Assembly: GCF_964022235.1 (NCBI RefSeq)
Contig: NZ_CAXHZL010000002.1
Location: 62,001-126,000, forward strand
Length of the DNA stretch: 64,000 nt
Source: Limimaricola sp964022235
GTDB lineage: Bacteria > Pseudomonadota > Alphaproteobacteria > Rhodobacterales > Rhodobacteraceae
Direction of reading: 5' to 3'
Translations under genes and position numbers: made by a program
The notes under the pieces: model-generated
The model's input: the letters and a program-made list of their open reading frames with translations, nothing else
Database searches by the model: none
What the model was told of the DNA's origin: nothing
Shown here: one piece after another, positions 24,168 to 32,214 of the stretch
How positions within the stretch are numbered: position 1 is the first letter of the stretch
Layout of the letters: each line of letters begins with the position of its first letter

Positions 24168-25943
24168 TCACTCGGCCGCCGCCAGTTCGGCCAGCGCCTT
24201 GGGCAGCTTGAAGGTCCACAGCGTCGCGCCCTGGTTCAGGAAGTTGACCTTCTTGGCCACCTCGCCGCCCCACAGCGGCACCGCGCCGCCCCAGCCCGAG
24301 ATCACCGAAACGAACTGCTCGCCGTCCTGCTCCCAGGTGATCGGCTGGCCGACCACGCCTGATCCGGTCTGGAAGCTCCACAGCTCTTCGCCGGTCGCGT
24401 CGTCGAAGGCGATGAACTTGCCCTCGGGCGTGCCGGTAAACACGAGGCCGCCCGCGGTCGACATCACGCCCCCCCAGAGCGGCGCGTCGTTCTTGAACTC
24501 CCACACCCATTCACCGGTCGCGGGGTCGATCGCCTTTAGGCTGCCGATGTGATCCTCGTAGAGCGGCTTGATGGTGAAGCCCGCGCCCATGTAGGCCGCA
24601 CCCTTCTTGTAGGTCACCGGCTCGTTCCACATGTCCATGCCCCACTCGTTCGAGGGGACGTAGAACAGTCCGGTGTTCTCGGAATAGCTCATCGGCATCC
24701 AGTTCTTGCCGCCGAGGAACGAGGGCGCGGCGAAGATCGTCTCGCCCTTGGCCTCGCCGGTCAGCTCGGCGGGACGGCCGGGGCGGTTCTCCTCGACGAA
24801 GATCGGCCGGCCGGTGTCGTCGATCCCTTCGGCCCAAGTGATGTCCTTCACGAAGGGGAAGGCATCGACATAGGCGCCGTCCTCGCGGTTCAGCACATAG
24901 AAAAAGCCGTTGCGGTCGGCGGTGCCGTAACGCTTGTTGCCGTCGGCGTCGGTGTATCCCACCACCTCGTTGACGCCGTCGAAATCCCAGCCCTCGCGCG
25001 GCGTGGTCTGGAAGTGCCACTTGATCTCGCCCGTCGCCGGGTCGAGGCCGACGCGGCTCGCGGCATAGAGGTTATCGCCGGCGTTGCCCTCGACCGGCTC
25101 GCCCGCATTGCGCAGCCAGCTGTTCCACGGCGAAGGGTTGCCCGCGCCGAAGACCAGCGTGTCGGTCTCTGCATCATACGAGCCGCCGAGCCATGTCGCG
25201 CCGCCGCCCTGCTTCCACATGTCGCCCGGCCAGGTCGCGTTGAGCGTGCCGGTCATGGTGCTCTCTTCGCCGTTCAGCGTGCCCATGTGGCCTTCGATCA
25301 TCGGCCGGGTCCAGACCATCTCGCCGGTTTCGGCGTCGCGCGCCTGCACCTCGCCGACGATGCCGAACTCGCCGCCCGAATTGCCGGTGATGATGAGGCC
25401 GTTGTGGATAAGCGGGGCGGCGGTGAAGCTGTAGCCCGCCTGATAATCGGCGATCTTCTTGTTCCAGACCACGTCGCCGGTCTTGGCGTCGAGCGCCACG
25501 AGCCGCGCGTCGAGCGTGCCGAAATAGACCTTGTCGCCGTAAAGCGCGGCGCCGCGGTTGACCACGTCGCAGCACGGCAGGATGCCCTCTGGCAGGCGCG
25601 CGTCGTACTGCCACAGCTCCTCGCCGGTCTTCACGTCGATGGCGTAGAGCCGCGAATAAGAGCCGGTAATGTACATCACCCCGTCATGCACGAGCGGCTG
25701 CGTTTCCTGCCCGCGCTGCTTCTCCCCGCCGAGCGCGAAGGCCCATGCGGGGACGAGGTATTCGATGTTGTTGCGGTTGAGCGTGTCGAGCGGGCTGTAG
25801 CGTTGCAGCCCACGGCCCATGCCGTTGGTTACCACGTCCTCGGTGGTCATGGCGTCGTTGGCGATGTCCTCGTCGGTGACCTGAGCCTGAGCGGCATGGG
25901 TCGTGATCAGCGCGGCGCAGGCGGCGGCGATGAAGCGGTTCAT
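24168..25943 (-). CDS. PQQ-dependent alcohol dehydrogenase, predicted lanthanide-type (PedH/ExaF/XoxF-like)
   Basis: The 591-residue periplasmic quinoprotein oxidises alcohols and passes electrons to a cytochrome c. A Sec signal peptide (MNRFIAAACAALITTHAAQA) precedes an eight-bladed propeller with repeated tryptophan-docking motifs (AxDxxxGxxxW). The adjacent-cysteine pair occurs in 'GILPCCDVVNRGA'. The catalytic Asp is at about residue 320 in 'REGWDFDGVNEVV', with a second Asp two residues on at about 322. In characterised enzymes that extra Asp coordinates a lanthanide; calcium enzymes have Ala or Ser there. ATG 25943 follows GGGAGGAG. Two operator-like motifs lie upstream. The cytochrome c550, ABC genes and regulators nearby complete the system. 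Confidence 0.92.
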   Translation of the reverse strand: MNRFIAAACAALITTHAAQAQVTDEDIANDAMTTEDVVTNGMGRGLQRYSPLDTLNRNNIEYLVPAWAFALGGEKQRGQETQPLVHDGVMYITGSYSRLYAIDVKTGEELWQYDARLPEGILPCCDVVNRGAALYGDKVYFGTLDARLVALDAKTGDVVWNKKIADYQAGYSFTAAPLIHNGLIITGNSGGEFGIVGEVQARDAETGEMVWTRPMIEGHMGTLNGEESTMTGTLNATWPGDMWKQGGGATWLGGSYDAETDTLVFGAGNPSPWNSWLRNAGEPVEGNAGDNLYAASRVGLDPATGEIKWHFQTTPREGWDFDGVNEVVGYTDADGNKRYGTADRNGFFYVLNREDGAYVDAFPFVKDITWAEGIDDTGRPIFVEENRPGRPAELTGEAKGETIFAAPSFLGGKNWMPMSYSENTGLFYVPSNEWGMDMWNEPVTYKKGAAYMGAGFTIKPLYEDHIGSLKAIDPATGEWVWEFKNDAPLWGGVMSTAGGLVFTGTPEGKFIAFDDATGEELWSFQTGSGVVGQPITWEQDGEQFVSVISGWGGAVPLWGGEVAKKVNFLNQGATLWTFKLPKALAELAAAE

Positions 25944-26039
25944 ATGGGTCTCCTCCCTGGCGTGTTGGCGCCGGGGCCCGCTGCGGGGACTCCTTCGCCG
26001 CCCACATGATTGCCGTCGGGGGAGGCGCCGAAAATCGGA

Positions 26040-26075
26040 CGATGGTCGTAGCCCTGCCCCCCTGCCAAGGTCGTA
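26040..26075 (-). promoter_or_regulatory. Two TACGACCWTSG sites upstream of the alcohol dehydrogenase gene
   Basis: Read towards the gene, TACGACCTTGG (26075-26065) and TACGACCATCG (26050-26040) lie 97 to 132 bp before its start. The same motif recurs before the other transcription units of this locus. The rest of the 425-bp gene-free stretch 25944-26368 shows nothing else I can name. Confidence 0.55.
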
Positions 26076-26368
26076 GGCCCTGAAGGCCCCGAGGAACCGC
26101 GCGGGCATGGCGATACACCGCCCGAAGCCATGGGCTGCCCGGTGGAACATAGGCATTGGGGGCAAATGACATCGGCGGCCTTGGCGCTGGCGCGTGATCG
26201 CCGCTCCATCGGTCGCGCATGCTGTCGCCCCCTGCCCGGAAAGGATGAGAGATCCGCAGGCAGGGGGATGGATACAGCGTGCAGCAGGCAGGCGTTCCGC
26301 ATGGCGGGTCATCCGCGCCCATGATGGCGATGGGCCGGCCTCCTGTCAGCCGCGACAAAGGTCGCGGG

Positions 26369-27208
26369 TCACACGCCGCGCCGCACCAACCCGCGCGCCG
26401 GGTCATAGCCCCAAAGCGCCAGCCCCAGAAACACCGCCGCCGCCAGCCCGGTCCAGCCCAGCGCAGACCAATTGGCCTCGGCGTAGAGCGCAAAGCGGAT
26501 CAACTCGACCGCATGGGTAAAGGGATTGGCGGCGCAGATGTCGCGCAAGAGCGCGCTGGCCTCGGCCATCTTCCACAGTGGGTAGAGCGCGGAGGACATG
26601 AAGAACATCGGAAAGATCACGAAGTTCATGACGCCTGCGAAGTTCTCGAGCTGGCGCACCGTGCTCGACAGGGCGAGGCCCAGCGCGCCCAGCATCAGCC
26701 CGGCGGCGAAGAGCGCCGGCAGGACCGCGACATAGCCCAGCCACGGCAAGGTGATGCCAAAGAGCGCGGCCACCGCGAGAAAGGCATAGACCTGCAGGAT
26801 CGAGATCAGGGTCGAGGCCACGAGCTTGGACAGCAGCAGCCAGCCGCGAGGCAAGGGCGAGGTCAGCAACAGCCGCATCGAGCCCATCTCGCGGTCGTGC
26901 ACGAGGCCGAGCGAGGATTGCATGCCGTTGAACAGCAAGATCATGCCGCACAGGCCGGGCACGATGTAAATCTCGTAGGTGACATAGGTCTGGTAAGGCG
27001 GCGTGATCGACAGGCCCAGCGCCGCGCGAAACCCGGCCGCGAAGACCAAAAGCCAGACCAGCGGCCGCACCAGCGCCGCGATCAGGCGACCGCGCTGCCC
27101 CACGAAGCGCCGTGCCTCGCGCCGCACGATCCAGAGCATCGCCACGGCATAGGCCCGAGCCACGGGCGGGCGGGGCACGGTGGCAAGGGGGGCTGCGGCG
27201 TCGGTCAT
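26369..27208 (-). CDS. ABC-2 type permease of the PQQ alcohol dehydrogenase-associated ABC system (PedC-like)
   Basis: The 279-residue inner-membrane protein has six helices of the ABC-2 fold and the stretches 'YEIYIVPGLCGMILLFNGMQ', 'LVHDREMGSMRLLLTSPLPR' and 'LENFAGVMNFVIFPMFFMSS'. ABC-2 permeases usually export. It overlaps the ATPase gene by four bases. Such a permease/ATPase pair accompanies PQQ alcohol dehydrogenases in pseudomonads, where the ped ABC genes have been linked to alcohol utilisation and possibly to metal or product transport. The cargo is unknown. Confidence 0.85.
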   Translation of the reverse strand: MTDAAAPLATVPRPPVARAYAVAMLWIVRREARRFVGQRGRLIAALVRPLVWLLVFAAGFRAALGLSITPPYQTYVTYEIYIVPGLCGMILLFNGMQSSLGLVHDREMGSMRLLLTSPLPRGWLLLSKLVASTLISILQVYAFLAVAALFGITLPWLGYVAVLPALFAAGLMLGALGLALSSTVRQLENFAGVMNFVIFPMFFMSSALYPLWKMAEASALLRDICAANPFTHAVELIRFALYAEANWSALGWTGLAAAVFLGLALWGYDPARGLVRRGV

Positions 27209-27924
27209 GCGGTCTCCGCCGTGAGTGCCAGAAAACGCGCGGCAAGGTCGCCGCTCGGGGCGATCTCGCGCGCAGGTGCATCGGCGATGACCCGGCCCCG
27301 GTGCAGCACCGCGACCTGATCGCCGGAGGCCACCTCATCGGCCAGATGCGTGGCCCAGAGCACGGTCAAACCGCCCTGCCCCGCCAGATCGTGCACATGC
27401 GCGGTGATCGCGGCACGGCTCGCCGCATCGAGACCCACGGTCGGCTCGTCGAGCAGCAGCACCGAGGGGCCATGCACCAGCGCGCGGGCGATCTCGGCGC
27501 GCCGGCGGTGCCCGCCGTTGAGATCGCGCGCCCGTTCCCCCGCCCGTTCGCCCATTGCCAGACGGTCGAGCGCCGCGTCGATGCGGCGCGCGGCCTCGCG
27601 CCCCGACAGCCCGTGCAGCGCCGCGAAATAGCGCAGGTTCTCGATCACGCTGAGGTCGAGATCGAGCGTCGACTGCTGGAACACCACGCCGATCTCGGCC
27701 AGCGCGGCGCGCGGTGCGTCGAAGAGGTCATGCCCGGCCACCTCGATCCGCCCCGCCTGCACCGTCATCAACCGGGTGAGCAGCGAGAACAGCGTCGACT
27801 TGCCCGCGCCGTTGGGCCCGAGAAGCGCGCAAAAGCGCCCGGGCGGCAGCCGCAGCGACACCGCCTCCAGCACCCGCTTGGAGCCGTAGGCATGGCTCAC
27901 ACCGCTAACGATCAATCCGCTCAT
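27205..27924 (-). CDS. ABC transporter ATP-binding protein of the alcohol dehydrogenase locus
   Basis: The 239-residue ATPase has the Walker A motif 'LLGPNGAGKSTLFSLLTRLM', a Q-loop 'IGVVFQQSTLDLDLSVIENL', a Walker B 'SVLLLDEPTVGLD' and the H-loop 'LWATHLADEV'. The ABC signature reads LNGGHRRR instead of the usual LSGGQ. Four-base overlaps join it to the permease and to the preceding small secreted protein gene, so all are one operon. Confidence 0.9.
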   Translation of the reverse strand: MSGLIVSGVSHAYGSKRVLEAVSLRLPPGRFCALLGPNGAGKSTLFSLLTRLMTVQAGRIEVAGHDLFDAPRAALAEIGVVFQQSTLDLDLSVIENLRYFAALHGLSGREAARRIDAALDRLAMGERAGERARDLNGGHRRRAEIARALVHGPSVLLLDEPTVGLDAASRAAITAHVHDLAGQGGLTVLWATHLADEVASGDQVAVLHRGRVIADAPAREIAPSGDLAARFLALTAETA

Positions 27925-28352
27925 TCGATCACCACCTCGAGCCGCTGCGTCTCGCCGGTGCTGCCGGGCACGCGGAGGTCGTAGCGCCCCGGCTTGATTG
28001 CAACAAAGCCGATCTCCATCACCCCGGCCTCGTCGAACTCGACGCTGTCGAGGCCAAGGGGCCGGATCTCAAGCCCTTCGATGACGATCTCGTCGATCCA
28101 GATCGCGCGAAAGAACTCCGGCCCCGCCAGTCCCAATTCCTGGCTGCCATCGGCCTCGATCTCGATCTCGTAATAGGTGCCGGACTTGAGACGCAGCGGT
28201 GCCTCGGCCAGCGGCATTCCCGCCGACAGCAGGATCGGCGGCAGGTCCTGCTTGTTTCCCGAGGACAGGAGACCGGCCAGGCCGAAGCCCTGCGCCTGCG
28301 CGAAACCCGGGACCAGCGCCAAGGCGAGGGCCAATGCAAACTTGTGGATCAT
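27921..28352 (-). CDS. Small secreted protein of unknown function in the PQQ-ABC operon
   Basis: The 143-residue protein has a signal peptide (MIHKFALALALALVPGFAQA) and a mostly beta-rich mature part with acidic stretches ('TYYEIEIEADGSQELGLAG', 'DEIVIEGLEIRPLGLDSVEF') and ends like a cupredoxin-type sandwich ('GRYDLRVPGSTGETQ'), but it lacks the copper-binding His/Cys/Met. I do not recognise a named family. It overlaps both neighbours by four bases, so it is translated with the beta-propeller protein and the ABC ATPase and probably works with them in the periplasm. Confidence 0.8.
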   Translation of the reverse strand: MIHKFALALALALVPGFAQAQGFGLAGLLSSGNKQDLPPILLSAGMPLAEAPLRLKSGTYYEIEIEADGSQELGLAGPEFFRAIWIDEIVIEGLEIRPLGLDSVEFDEAGVMEIGFVAIKPGRYDLRVPGSTGETQRLEVVIE

Positions 28353-29326
28353 GCGGGGTCTCCCTTTGCAGGCCGGAACGCCGCGCCCCATGGAAAGCGG
28401 CCCACCTTGATGGACCGGAGCGGCTTGCGCGCGGCGACGTCGATCACCGTGACGTCGCCGGACACGCCGTTGGTGGTGAAAAGCAGAGATCGGTCGGCAT
28501 TGAAGGCCATGTGCCAGACCCTTCGGCCCACGAGGATGTAATCCTCGACCGCATAGGTCTCGGCATTCACCACGGCGAGGTAGTTCGCCGGCCCCAGCGC
28601 CACGAAGGCGGTCTTGCCATCCGCCGTAAGCTCGAACCCCACGGGCTGCACCCGGTCGGGATGCACCCCCGTCACCGCGAAACCGATCTTGGCCTTCTCG
28701 GCCTGTGTCGCCGTGTCGAACACTGTGATCGTGCCGCCGATCTCCGAGGACACCCAAAGCTCCGCCCCATCCTTGACGAACTCGGCATGGCGCGGGCGCG
28801 CATCGACCAGCGTGTTGGCAAAAAGCGCTTGGGTTTCGGTGTCGATCCAATGCGCCATGTTGGTGGTCTCGGAGGTGGTGATCGCCACCTTCCCGTCCGG
28901 GCTCACCGCCATGCCCTCGGGCTCGATGCCGACATCGATCTGCGCGATGACCTCGCGGGTTTCGGTGTCGACCACGGTGGTGATCGCGTCGTCCTCGTTC
29001 GCGATATAGAGACGGCGATCGTCGGGGTGCAGCACGAACTGCTCTGGGTCCTCGCCCGAGGGCAAATCGTGCAGGATCACGCCCGTCTCGGGGTCCATCA
29101 CCTGCACCGCGTCGCTGTCGGAGGCGCAGATGTAGAGACGTGAGAAATCGTGCGAAAAGGTCAGCCCGCGCGGCCGCTCGCCGGTCGGGATGGTGCGGGT
29201 GACCTGCATCGTCGCCACGTCGATAACGCTGACGGTGTCGTCCTTTTCGTTGGTCACCCAGATCTCGCCCTGTTCCTGCGCGAGCGCGGGCGCGGCCATG
29301 ACGGCAAAGGCGATGGCGTATTTCAT
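28349..29326 (-). CDS. YVTN-type beta-propeller protein associated with PQQ-dependent catabolism
   Basis: The 325-residue periplasmic protein has a short signal peptide (MKYAIAFAVMAAPALA) followed by seven repeats of the form 'xxxYIANEDDxxxTVVDTETxxV', for example 'EIWVTNEKDDTVSVIDVAT' and 'RLYIANEDDAITTVVDTETR'. These YVTN propellers are a marker of PQQ alcohol dehydrogenase loci. The biochemical role is not established. It is encoded between the binding protein and the small secreted protein with four-base overlaps. Confidence 0.88.
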   Translation of the reverse strand: MKYAIAFAVMAAPALAQEQGEIWVTNEKDDTVSVIDVATMQVTRTIPTGERPRGLTFSHDFSRLYICASDSDAVQVMDPETGVILHDLPSGEDPEQFVLHPDDRRLYIANEDDAITTVVDTETREVIAQIDVGIEPEGMAVSPDGKVAITTSETTNMAHWIDTETQALFANTLVDARPRHAEFVKDGAELWVSSEIGGTITVFDTATQAEKAKIGFAVTGVHPDRVQPVGFELTADGKTAFVALGPANYLAVVNAETYAVEDYILVGRRVWHMAFNADRSLLFTTNGVSGDVTVIDVAARKPLRSIKVGRFPWGAAFRPAKGDPA

Positions 29327-30495
29327 GCGGTGTCCTCAAAGGCGGTGCAGGTGGTTTCCGGCGCGTCGCCGCCAAGCGTGTCCATCTCGCTCACCGGGTG
29401 CAAAAACCCCTCGAGCGGGGCGGTGGCGACGACCGCGCGCTCGGTGACGAGAGGGATCGGCTGACGCATCTGGCCATCCCAAGAGCGAAAGCTGAGCGGG
29501 CTTCCCAGAAAGCCGCCGAGCTCGAACTCGGGGCCAAGAAGGAACACGCGCAGGGTGGCGGGATCGGCGGATCCGGTGCGTGTCACCGCCTCGCCGATGG
29601 CGCGCATCGCGGCCCACGCGGCAAAATCCCGCGGGCGCATCTCGCGGCCCGATTGGGCATGAAACCGCGATTGCAGCTGCGCGGCCCCCCAAGCCTCGAC
29701 CACCGGCGCCCAAGCCACCGCCCGCAGCCCCTCGGACCCCGCGAGCGGGCGTGGCGTCCAAGCGTTGTAGGCGACATAGCGAGCAAAATCCCCGGCCTCG
29801 TCGGCCACGAGCAGCACGTCATGATCCGGCAAGGATTGCGTGAACACCGGCACCTCTTGGCCCGCGTTGCGGCGGATGTCGGCATCCGCGAGCCACGGCG
29901 CCTCGGCGCGCAGCTTCAGCCCGAACTTGGTGAGCGATCCGCGCAGGCTATCGGCGTAGTCCACATCCTCGGGCCGCGCGCCCGCGATCATCACCAGATC
30001 GTCCCAGCGACGCTGCAGCAGGAACTGTGCCAGCGCGTCGGTGCGCATCGCGGTCGAGGGCAGCGTGTGCAAAAGATTGGCGCGGCAGTCGGCCCCGCGC
30101 AGTCGCGCCTCGGGGGCGGCGGTGTTGAAGATCAACGCACCCTGCGCTTCCGGCAGGTCCGCCACCGTCAGTGCGGCATCGGCGGGCGCATCGAGGATCA
30201 GCAGGCCACCGCGCGCCAGAGCGGCCTTCGCCACCTCGACCAGATTGCCATCCGGCGGCACCGACAGCGTGTAGAGACTATAGTCATGCCCCAGAAACCG
30301 CCCCGTGGTGGCGTTATCCTCAAGGCCCAGTTCGGCGCCTGCGCGGCCCTCGTCTTCGGGCCATGTGTCGAGGTTCGAGCGCACTGGTGGTCGGACGACC
30401 TCCGTGCGCAGCCATGTCACCGGCACCTCGATGCCGGCCTGCGCCGCGCTGGTCCAAAGCCCCAACGCCAGTATGCGTACCGCGTGTCGGATCAT
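29323..30495 (-). CDS. ABC-type periplasmic binding protein of the PQQ alcohol dehydrogenase system
   Basis: The 390-residue protein has a signal peptide (MIRHAVRILALGLWTSAAQA) and a type I periplasmic-binding fold like branched-chain amino acid binding proteins ('GGLLILDAPADAALTVADLP', 'DVDYADSLRGSLTKFGLKLR', 'LLVADEAGDFARYVAYNAWT'). It matches the binding-protein type seen next to PQQ alcohol dehydrogenases. ATG 30495 is preceded by GGGAGGA. It is the first gene of the five-gene minus-strand operon ending at 26369, and its promoter region is shared with the divergent cytochrome gene. Confidence 0.82.
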   Translation of the reverse strand: MIRHAVRILALGLWTSAAQAGIEVPVTWLRTEVVRPPVRSNLDTWPEDEGRAGAELGLEDNATTGRFLGHDYSLYTLSVPPDGNLVEVAKAALARGGLLILDAPADAALTVADLPEAQGALIFNTAAPEARLRGADCRANLLHTLPSTAMRTDALAQFLLQRRWDDLVMIAGARPEDVDYADSLRGSLTKFGLKLRAEAPWLADADIRRNAGQEVPVFTQSLPDHDVLLVADEAGDFARYVAYNAWTPRPLAGSEGLRAVAWAPVVEAWGAAQLQSRFHAQSGREMRPRDFAAWAAMRAIGEAVTRTGSADPATLRVFLLGPEFELGGFLGSPLSFRSWDGQMRQPIPLVTERAVVATAPLEGFLHPVSEMDTLGGDAPETTCTAFEDTA

Positions 30496-30544
30496 CACTG
30501 TCCTCCCGATCCCGAGGCTAGCGGCATTGCCCCCCGCGTCCGAA

Positions 30545-30576
30545 TACGACCATGGTCGCGGCCCCGCCGAAGGTCG
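30545..30576. promoter_or_regulatory. TACGACCATGG site in the divergent promoter of the ABC operon and the cytochrome c550 gene
   Basis: TACGACCATGG at 30545-30555 includes the perfect palindrome CGACCATGGTCG (30547-30558). An inverted half-site AAGGTCG follows at 30570-30576. The site lies 50 bp from the minus-strand operon start and about 80 bp from the cytochrome start, so one site could serve both. Confidence 0.55.
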
Positions 30577-30636
30577 CATATGCCGCTTGGCCTCGGGCGG
30601 CTAAGGCTGGAGGCGACATTCGCAGGAGGACCGACC

Positions 30637-31317
30637 ATGCCCCGCAAGACCCGCATTCTCGCGACGCTCGGCGCCATCGCCGCCGCTGCCACCCTTGCCC
30701 AGGCCGCCGGCCTGCCGCTCGACATTCAGGCGGTGAACACCGACGCCCTGCCCGACGTGGGCGAGGAATGGCTGACCGTGAACCCCTACCGCGATCAGGG
30801 CGAGGAGGTCTGGCAGAAAGCGATCGAGATCGGCGCCTCCGGCTACAACCAGAACTGCGCCCGCTGCCACGGGCTCGGCGCGGTCTCTGGCGGGCTTGCT
30901 CCCGATCTGCGCTTTCTCGAGGCCGAGGAATACGGCGATGAGTGGTATGCCGAGCGGTTCCGGCACGGCTTTACCCAGAACGACGTCACCCGGATGCCCG
31001 CTTTCGGCGAGCTCTTGGGACAGAAAGCGGCCTGGGCGATCCGCACATATCTCGAAACCCGCCCCGACGAGGAGGCGGTGAGCGCGAAATCCGCCGAGCT
31101 GAAGACGCTGCGCGACACGCTCTCCAAGGGTGGCGACCTCGACGCGGACGCGATCCGGACCGAGCTTGCGGGCATTGCCGAGGAGATCGAGACGCTGTCG
31201 GGCGCGCCGGTGGCCGATTCCATCGCCTACCGCGCCGCCCATGTCATCGACGGCACCCCCGAAAGCTACCACAAGGCGGCGGAGACGCTGACCGTGGGCC
31301 TTTCGGCCGCCCAGTGA
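30637..31317 (+). CDS. Cytochrome c550, electron acceptor of the PQQ alcohol dehydrogenase (PedF/ExaB-like)
   Basis: The 226-residue periplasmic cytochrome has a signal peptide (MPRKTRILATLGAIAAAATL, cleavage near AQA) and a single haem-binding CARCH in 'YNQNCARCHGLGAVSG'. The distal Met is probably in 'VTRMPAFGELL'. The C-terminal 90 residues form a charged helical extension typical of PedF-type cytochromes. It accepts electrons from the quinoprotein and hands them to the oxidase chain. ATG 30637 follows AGGAGGA. Its stop overlaps the start of the next gene as TGATG. Confidence 0.9.
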   Translation: MPRKTRILATLGAIAAAATLAQAAGLPLDIQAVNTDALPDVGEEWLTVNPYRDQGEEVWQKAIEIGASGYNQNCARCHGLGAVSGGLAPDLRFLEAEEYGDEWYAERFRHGFTQNDVTRMPAFGELLGQKAAWAIRTYLETRPDEEAVSAKSAELKTLRDTLSKGGDLDADAIRTELAGIAEEIETLSGAPVADSIAYRAAHVIDGTPESYHKAAETLTVGLSAAQ

Positions 31318-32210
31318 TGCGCCGCGCGGGCCTTGCGCTGGCGCTCGGCCTCGCCCTTTCTCTCCCCGGGGGCGGGGCCTTTGCGCGCTGCGAAGATTAC
31401 GTACCGCAGCCCAAGCCGCAGAACGCCGACCGCGACTACATGGGCCAGACCCTCGACGAGATCCTCGATCGGGGGTTCATCGAATTCGCGGTCTATGCCG
31501 ATTTCCCGCCATGGTCCTACGAAGACAACGGTGTCGCCACAGGGGTCGATGTCGAGATCGGGCGGCTGATCGCCCGAGATATGGGGGTCGAGGCGCGGTT
31601 CCGGCTGGTGGCGGCGGGCGAGGATCTCGCCGCCGATTTGCGCAACTGGGTCTGGAAGGGCCCGGTGGTGGGCGGCAGCGTCGCCAATGTGATGCTGCAT
31701 GTGCCTTACGACAGCGCCTTCACCTGCCGGGTCGAGCAGGTGGTGTTCACGGGCCTTTACGATGTCGAAACCCTCGCCATCGCCTATGACAGCGGCGTCT
31801 TTCCCGACGACGCCCCCCTGCCCGCCTATTTCCGGATGCACCGCGTCGGGGTCGAGAACGACTCGATTTCGGATTTCTATCTTTCGGCCATGGCAGGCGG
31901 GCAGCTTGGCCCCAACATCTCGCGCCATCCGACGCTGGAGGCGGCCATGGCCGCGCTGGCGGCGGGCGAGGTGACGGCGGTGATGGGGCCACGCGCGCAG
32001 CTCGAAGCGGATCTCGGCACAGCCGGCCTTCACGTGCCGCCCTTTCCCGGACTGATGAAACCCGCGTGGCCGATCGGCCTCGCGGTCCATCAAAGCCACC
32101 GGGATCTGGGCTACATGATCGAAGGCATCGTCGGCGATGCCGTGGCCGACGGGCGGATCGCCGCGATTTTCGACAGCCACGGCCTGAGCTGGACCGCGCC
32201 CGAGTGGTGA
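31317..32210 (+). CDS. Quinoprotein dehydrogenase-associated periplasmic binding protein (MoxJ/XoxJ-like)
   Basis: The 297-residue secreted protein has a signal peptide (MRRAGLALALGLALSLPGGG) and a type II solute-binding fold ('LDRGFIEFAVYADFPPWSYE', 'GVDVEIGRLIARDMGVEARF', 'AAGEVTAVMGPRAQLEADLG'). Proteins of this kind next to methanol and other PQQ dehydrogenases (MxaJ, XoxJ) are thought to help activate the enzyme or load its cofactor. Translational coupling to the cytochrome gene by TGATG overlap supports a role in the same periplasmic complex. Confidence 0.85.
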   Translation: MRRAGLALALGLALSLPGGGAFARCEDYVPQPKPQNADRDYMGQTLDEILDRGFIEFAVYADFPPWSYEDNGVATGVDVEIGRLIARDMGVEARFRLVAAGEDLAADLRNWVWKGPVVGGSVANVMLHVPYDSAFTCRVEQVVFTGLYDVETLAIAYDSGVFPDDAPLPAYFRMHRVGVENDSISDFYLSAMAGGQLGPNISRHPTLEAAMAALAAGEVTAVMGPRAQLEADLGTAGLHVPPFPGLMKPAWPIGLAVHQSHRDLGYMIEGIVGDAVADGRIAAIFDSHGLSWTAPEW

Positions 32211-32214
32211 GCGC

